The notes beneath the pieces were generated by a model. That model was not told the DNA's origin. It worked only from the letters and a program-made list of their open reading frames with translations, and did not search any database. A program made the translations under genes and the position numbers. 64,000 nucleotides of DNA. Source: Kaistia hirudinis. GTDB lineage: Bacteria; Pseudomonadota; Alphaproteobacteria; Rhizobiales; Kaistiaceae. Below are positions 61,193 through 64,000 of the stretch, piece by piece (position 1 is the stretch's first letter; each line of letters starts with the position of its first letter). The stretch covers positions 964,167 through 1,028,166 of the forward strand of contig NZ_JACIDS010000003.1 in assembly GCF_014196455.1 (NCBI RefSeq), read 5' to 3'.

Positions 61193-63286
61193 TCAGTTCG
61201 TGACTTCGTCGTCGGGGATGGAGGCGACCTTGGCCCCGGCCGGCGTCCCGATGAGCGTGTCGATGCGTGAGCGTTCCTTTTCGAAAGCCGTCAGGATTTC
61301 GCCCTGCAGCACGCGGCCGCGCGGCAGGCGCACGCGCAGCGGATCGACGGGCTTGGAATTGATGCGCACCTCGTAGTGGAGATGCGGGCCGGTGGAGAGA
61401 CCGGTCGAGCCGACATAGCCGATCACCTGGCCCTGGCGCACCTTCGCGCCGGGGACGACGCCCTTGGCGATGCCCGACTGGTGGCCGTAAGCCGTCTCAT
61501 AGCCATTGGTATGCCGGATCAGCGTGAAGCGGCCATAGCCCGAGGTCCAGCCGGCCTTTTCGACGACGCCATTGCCGGCGGCTAGGATCGGCGTGCCGCG
61601 TGGCGCGGCCCAGTCGACGCCCGGATGCAGGCGGACATAGCCGAGGATCGGATGCTTGCGGTAGCCGAAGGGCGAGCGGAGGATGCCGATATTGATCGGC
61701 TTGCGGACGAGGAATTTCTTCGCGCTGCGGCCGTCCTCGTCGAAATAGTCGACGACGCCGTCATCGGGCGAGCGATAGCGATAAAAGCGCTTGGTCACGC
61801 CGTCGATGGTGATCGAGGCGTAGAGGATTTCGTCGTCCGCATCGCTCCCGCCATCCTCGGGCAGGGAATGGAAGACCTCGATCGCATCGCCCGGCGCGAC
61901 GCGCGACTGGAAGTCGACGTCATAGGAGAAGATGCGGATCAGCTCGGTGATGAGCTGCTCGGGAACCTGCTGCTCGCGCGCCGTCTCGTAGATCGAATCG
62001 TAGAGCTTCGGCATCGGCCCGTCATCGGGCGCCGCCGGCTCGGCGGTCTCGAATTCGTCGGTCGAGCTCTCCGGCTCGTCGGCGCGCACGAATGTGTCGT
62101 CGTCGCGCCGCGCCACGGTGGCCTGGTGGACGCCGTCGTCATAGATCGAGACGCGCATCGGGCGAACCGAAGAATCCGACTCGATCGCCTCGAGAATGCG
62201 CACCTTCTGGCCGGCTCTCAGGCTGGTCAGATCGACGAGATCCGACATGGCGGCGATGATCGCGCTCGCATCCTGGTCGCCGACGCCGTTCTGGCTGAGC
62301 AGCTTGCCGAAGTTCTGGCCCTTGTCGATCGAGGCGACGCGTTCCTCGTTGCGCGAGGTCGGCGCCGATTTGGCGACGAAGGAGACATTTTCCGGCACGA
62401 TCTTGACGCCGAGCGCCGAGAACGGATCGCTCGACGGATCGGCGACCGTGAAGCGGTCCGGGTCGACATAGGGCATGGCGGCCATGACCGTCCCGGCCGC
62501 GAGGTTCGGCACCGTGGCGCGCGCCGCGGCCTCGGCTTCCGCCTCGGCGACGCTCGGCTCGCTGTCCATGGGCTGCTCGTCGAGCGGCAGGTCGGAGGTC
62601 TTGACCGAGATCTCGCCTTCGACATTGGCGCCGTAGAACTGCTCCTGCGCCGGCGCATCCGAAGCGGCGCCCTGGTCCGCACCGTCGCCCGAGCTGCCCG
62701 CGCCGCCGTCGGCGCTGGCGACATCGGCGTCCTCGCCGTCGCCCGACGTGCCCTCATCCTTGATCTCGGCGAGCTTGTCGGCGGCCGTCGGCGCTGCCGG
62801 GCCCGGATCGCCGCCCGCGAGGCGCGTCGGATCGAAGGGGGGAATATCCGCGCCGGCCTCGGTGATCGACGTCGCGAGCGCGGTTGTGATCTTGGCGAAG
62901 GGCTTCATCTTGATCAGGTCGCGGTCGCCCTGACGGCTGACCGTGCTGACCTGGAGGACTTGCCGATCGGAGACGGGTTCCTGGGTCGGCCGGATGCGGT
63001 CGCCCTTTTGGCCGGTTCCCAGACTGTCGATGGCGCTGCGTATGGCGCGGCCGATCTCGGGGGGAACCGCCAGCTGGTGCCGGCCGTCGAGCGCGGCCAT
63101 CAGCGCGCCGCCCATCAGAACGGTCGAGGTCAGTCCCGTGAGCACGGTTCCGGCGAGCCAGCGGACGCTGACGCTTCGTCGCTGCGGGAGACCGTCCGGC
63201 GTACCGACGGTCAGCGCCGGCTCGGTGCCGAGGTCGACACCTCCGCTCCGCGCCCCTGCCGACTGACCGCGTCCCCATCCTCTCAC
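61193..63286 (-). CDS. M23 (LytM-type) metallopeptidase, membrane-anchored
   Basis: About 697 residues. A cytoplasmic basic N-terminus (RGWGRGQSAGARSGGVDLGTEPAL) precedes one membrane helix (VRWLAGTVLTGLTSTVLMGGALMAAL, about 41-66). Then comes a long periplasmic region with an acidic Asp/Gly/Ser/Ala linker, a probable OapA/LysM-like segment, and the C-terminal LytM domain with HPGVDWAAPRGTPILAAGNG and HLHYEVRINSKPVDP carrying the zinc ligands. Intact ligands imply active peptidoglycan endopeptidase. The start is uncertain: a GTG at 63286 with GAGGGA upstream is preferred; TTG frames reach 63412. Confidence 0.9.
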   Translation of the reverse strand: MRGWGRGQSAGARSGGVDLGTEPALTVGTPDGLPQRRSVSVRWLAGTVLTGLTSTVLMGGALMAALDGRHQLAVPPEIGRAIRSAIDSLGTGQKGDRIRPTQEPVSDRQVLQVSTVSRQGDRDLIKMKPFAKITTALATSITEAGADIPPFDPTRLAGGDPGPAAPTAADKLAEIKDEGTSGDGEDADVASADGGAGSSGDGADQGAASDAPAQEQFYGANVEGEISVKTSDLPLDEQPMDSEPSVAEAEAEAAARATVPNLAAGTVMAAMPYVDPDRFTVADPSSDPFSALGVKIVPENVSFVAKSAPTSRNEERVASIDKGQNFGKLLSQNGVGDQDASAIIAAMSDLVDLTSLRAGQKVRILEAIESDSSVRPMRVSIYDDGVHQATVARRDDDTFVRADEPESSTDEFETAEPAAPDDGPMPKLYDSIYETAREQQVPEQLITELIRIFSYDVDFQSRVAPGDAIEVFHSLPEDGGSDADDEILYASITIDGVTKRFYRYRSPDDGVVDYFDEDGRSAKKFLVRKPINIGILRSPFGYRKHPILGYVRLHPGVDWAAPRGTPILAAGNGVVEKAGWTSGYGRFTLIRHTNGYETAYGHQSGIAKGVVPGAKVRQGQVIGYVGSTGLSTGPHLHYEVRINSKPVDPLRVRLPRGRVLQGEILTAFEKERSRIDTLIGTPAGAKVASIPDDEVTN

Positions 63287-63816
63287 GGTAGCGTCGTTCC
63301 CTCTGCTCGCCGGCCTTGTCGCCGTCTCTCGTATCGTTGCGCCGTCCCGGCTGCCCGCAGGGTACGGAAACTTGCCGCCGGACGCTGGCCAAGTCAACGA
63401 TGACCCAGTCAACGTTGGCCAAGTCGAAGCGGGCGCGACCGGAGGCCGCCACGAAGCGTGTCACCGGACCGTGGCCGCCGCCGCTCCGGCCCCCGCTTGT
63501 CGTCGGCCGGCGGCCGGGAAGCGGGTGGAAGAAGCCACAGTAGCAGGACGTGGCGCACGCGATGCCGCGTCGCCGCCTGTCTTCCACTCGTCCTGCATGA
63601 TGTCATCAATATGGCTCGGACAGCCCGGCGCGCGTCTGAGCAGGAATTCAGGGAACAGCAAACGCGCCTCTACGCGCGAGCGCACGCACGTGGAGGCGCG
63701 CTCGCCCTCCCAAATCCGTCGGAAAGACCGTGCCAGGCGGGGCTGCCGTGGCATTCCGGATAAGGCGGCCATGGGGCCGAGGGCGGGTGCGAGGACCGGC
63801 CTGTGCGCCGTCCGGG
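63287..63816. other. Non-coding stretch at right end, upstream of M23 gene
   Basis: About 530 bp without a supportable gene. Direct repeats GGCCAAGTC occur twice near 63387 and 63417, with GTCAACG twice between them; on the minus strand these give TTGACT boxes that could be -35 elements for the peptidase gene. Short frames on either strand lack ribosome sites and family motifs. Confidence 0.4.
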
Positions 63817-63825
63817 TTATCCACA
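63817..63825 (+). promoter_or_regulatory. DnaA-box consensus
   Basis: TTATCCACA is an exact match to the bacterial DnaA-box consensus. It lies 47 bp upstream of the -35 of the strong promoter at 63872. A lone box suggests DnaA-linked regulation or chance; no cluster or AT-rich unwinding region supports an origin here. Confidence 0.5.
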
Positions 63826-63871
63826 GATCGGCATCAAAAACGTCGTCCCGAAGATTGTTGCAAGATCGGTG

Positions 63872-63900
63872 TTGACACCGGACCGGCCGGGACGTAGATA
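63872..63900 (+). promoter_or_regulatory. Strong sigma-70 promoter pointing out of the window
   Basis: TTGACA (63872-63877) and TAGATA (63895-63900) have ideal 17-bp spacing, the best promoter in the window. The following 100 bp contain no start codon with a ribosome site, so the transcript has a long leader. This would suit an rRNA operon or another highly expressed RNA just beyond position 64000, but the gene itself is not visible. Confidence 0.65.
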
Positions 63901-63933
63901 TCCGCCAACGACGCGGACGACGCTGTTGTCTGC

Positions 63934-63960
63934 GAGACGAAAAACTCGTCTCTGAGTTTT
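63934..63960 (+). promoter_or_regulatory. Two mutually exclusive hairpins in the promoter-proximal leader
   Basis: GAGACGA (63934-63940) pairs with TCGTCTC (63946-63952) around AAAAC. Alternatively AAAACTC (63941-63947) pairs with GAGTTTT (63954-63960) around GTCTCT. The two share bases and cannot form together, a layout seen in attenuators and in rRNA leader antitermination regions. It lies about 27-53 bases after the predicted transcript start. Confidence 0.4.
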
Positions 63961-64000
63961 GGGTCTTGCGGCGGTGGGTTGGACGGGTTATATGGCGGCG

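Noticed and set aside
63817..63825. Replication origin at the DnaA box
   Set aside because: Only one box is visible, without an AT-rich unwinding region, GATC/CcrM clusters or the hemE/dnaA-type neighbours expected at alphaproteobacterial origins.
63409..63875. Short frames near the right edge, including a 50-codon plus-strand frame from 63611 and minus frames from 63609 and 63772
   Set aside because: No ribosome site, no recognisable motif and conflicting overlaps; probably non-coding.

Overview
The window is ordinary chromosomal DNA from a high-GC alphaproteobacterium, most likely a member of Hyphomicrobiales (Rhizobiales); the genus cannot be fixed from sequence alone. Reasons: the linked block mdh-sucCD-sucA-sucB-lpd, the sdhCDAB operon, the argJ-mutT pair, the order DUF1178-ubiG ... 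lysC-ptsP-prfA-prmC-DUF4167-clpB, lineage-typical small families (DUF2794, DUF1178, DUF4167, AprI/Inh lipoprotein) and strong GC bias at third codon positions, which also creates very long false antisense frames. I see no prophage, insertion sequence, CRISPR array, tRNA or complete rRNA gene.

Layout. 1-6.5 kb: 5' end of polA, a CPBP membrane protein, an ABM-domain protein, xerC, a DMT exporter, an Hsp70-like ATPase and an MFS transporter. 6.6-22 kb: a minus-strand energy block, mdh-sucC-sucD-sucA-sucB-lpdA, then zapE, a lipoprotein inhibitor, a VOC protein and a small helical protein, then sdhCDAB. Together these encode the oxidative half of the TCA cycle from 2-oxoglutarate to oxaloacetate, except fumarase. 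Both operons carry a related dyad with the core ACG-TTTA-CGT (or its complement) just downstream of a predicted promoter, which suggests one shared regulator. 22-33 kb: RidA, leuB, rpmF, a PAS-GGDEF-EAL protein, phhB and thpR, an aldo-keto reductase, the tesA/ybbA/ybbP-type trio, a BI-1 membrane protein, a GNAT enzyme and DUF2794.

33.7-46.9 kb: a 540-bp non-coding gap with nested RNA helices and an intrinsic terminator (a candidate small RNA), then accA, a YkuD lipoprotein, secA, a parvulin foldase, argJ-GNAT-mutT, a methyltransferase, comF, grxC, a nitrilase-family amidase and DUF1178. 46.9-56.1 kb: ubiG, an SDR/LysR divergent pair, an HD protein, lysC, ptsP, prfA and prmC. 56.5-63.3 kb: a disordered RG-rich DUF4167 protein, about 1 kb of repeat-bearing non-coding DNA, clpB, and an M23 peptidase facing it across a bidirectional terminator. 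The right edge holds a near-consensus sigma-70 promoter pointing out of the window with a DnaA box just upstream; its target lies beyond the end.

Most genes are housekeeping genes. The most interesting material is non-coding: the shared TCA operators, the structured RNA before accA, palindromic repeats, and the promoter and leader at the right edge.
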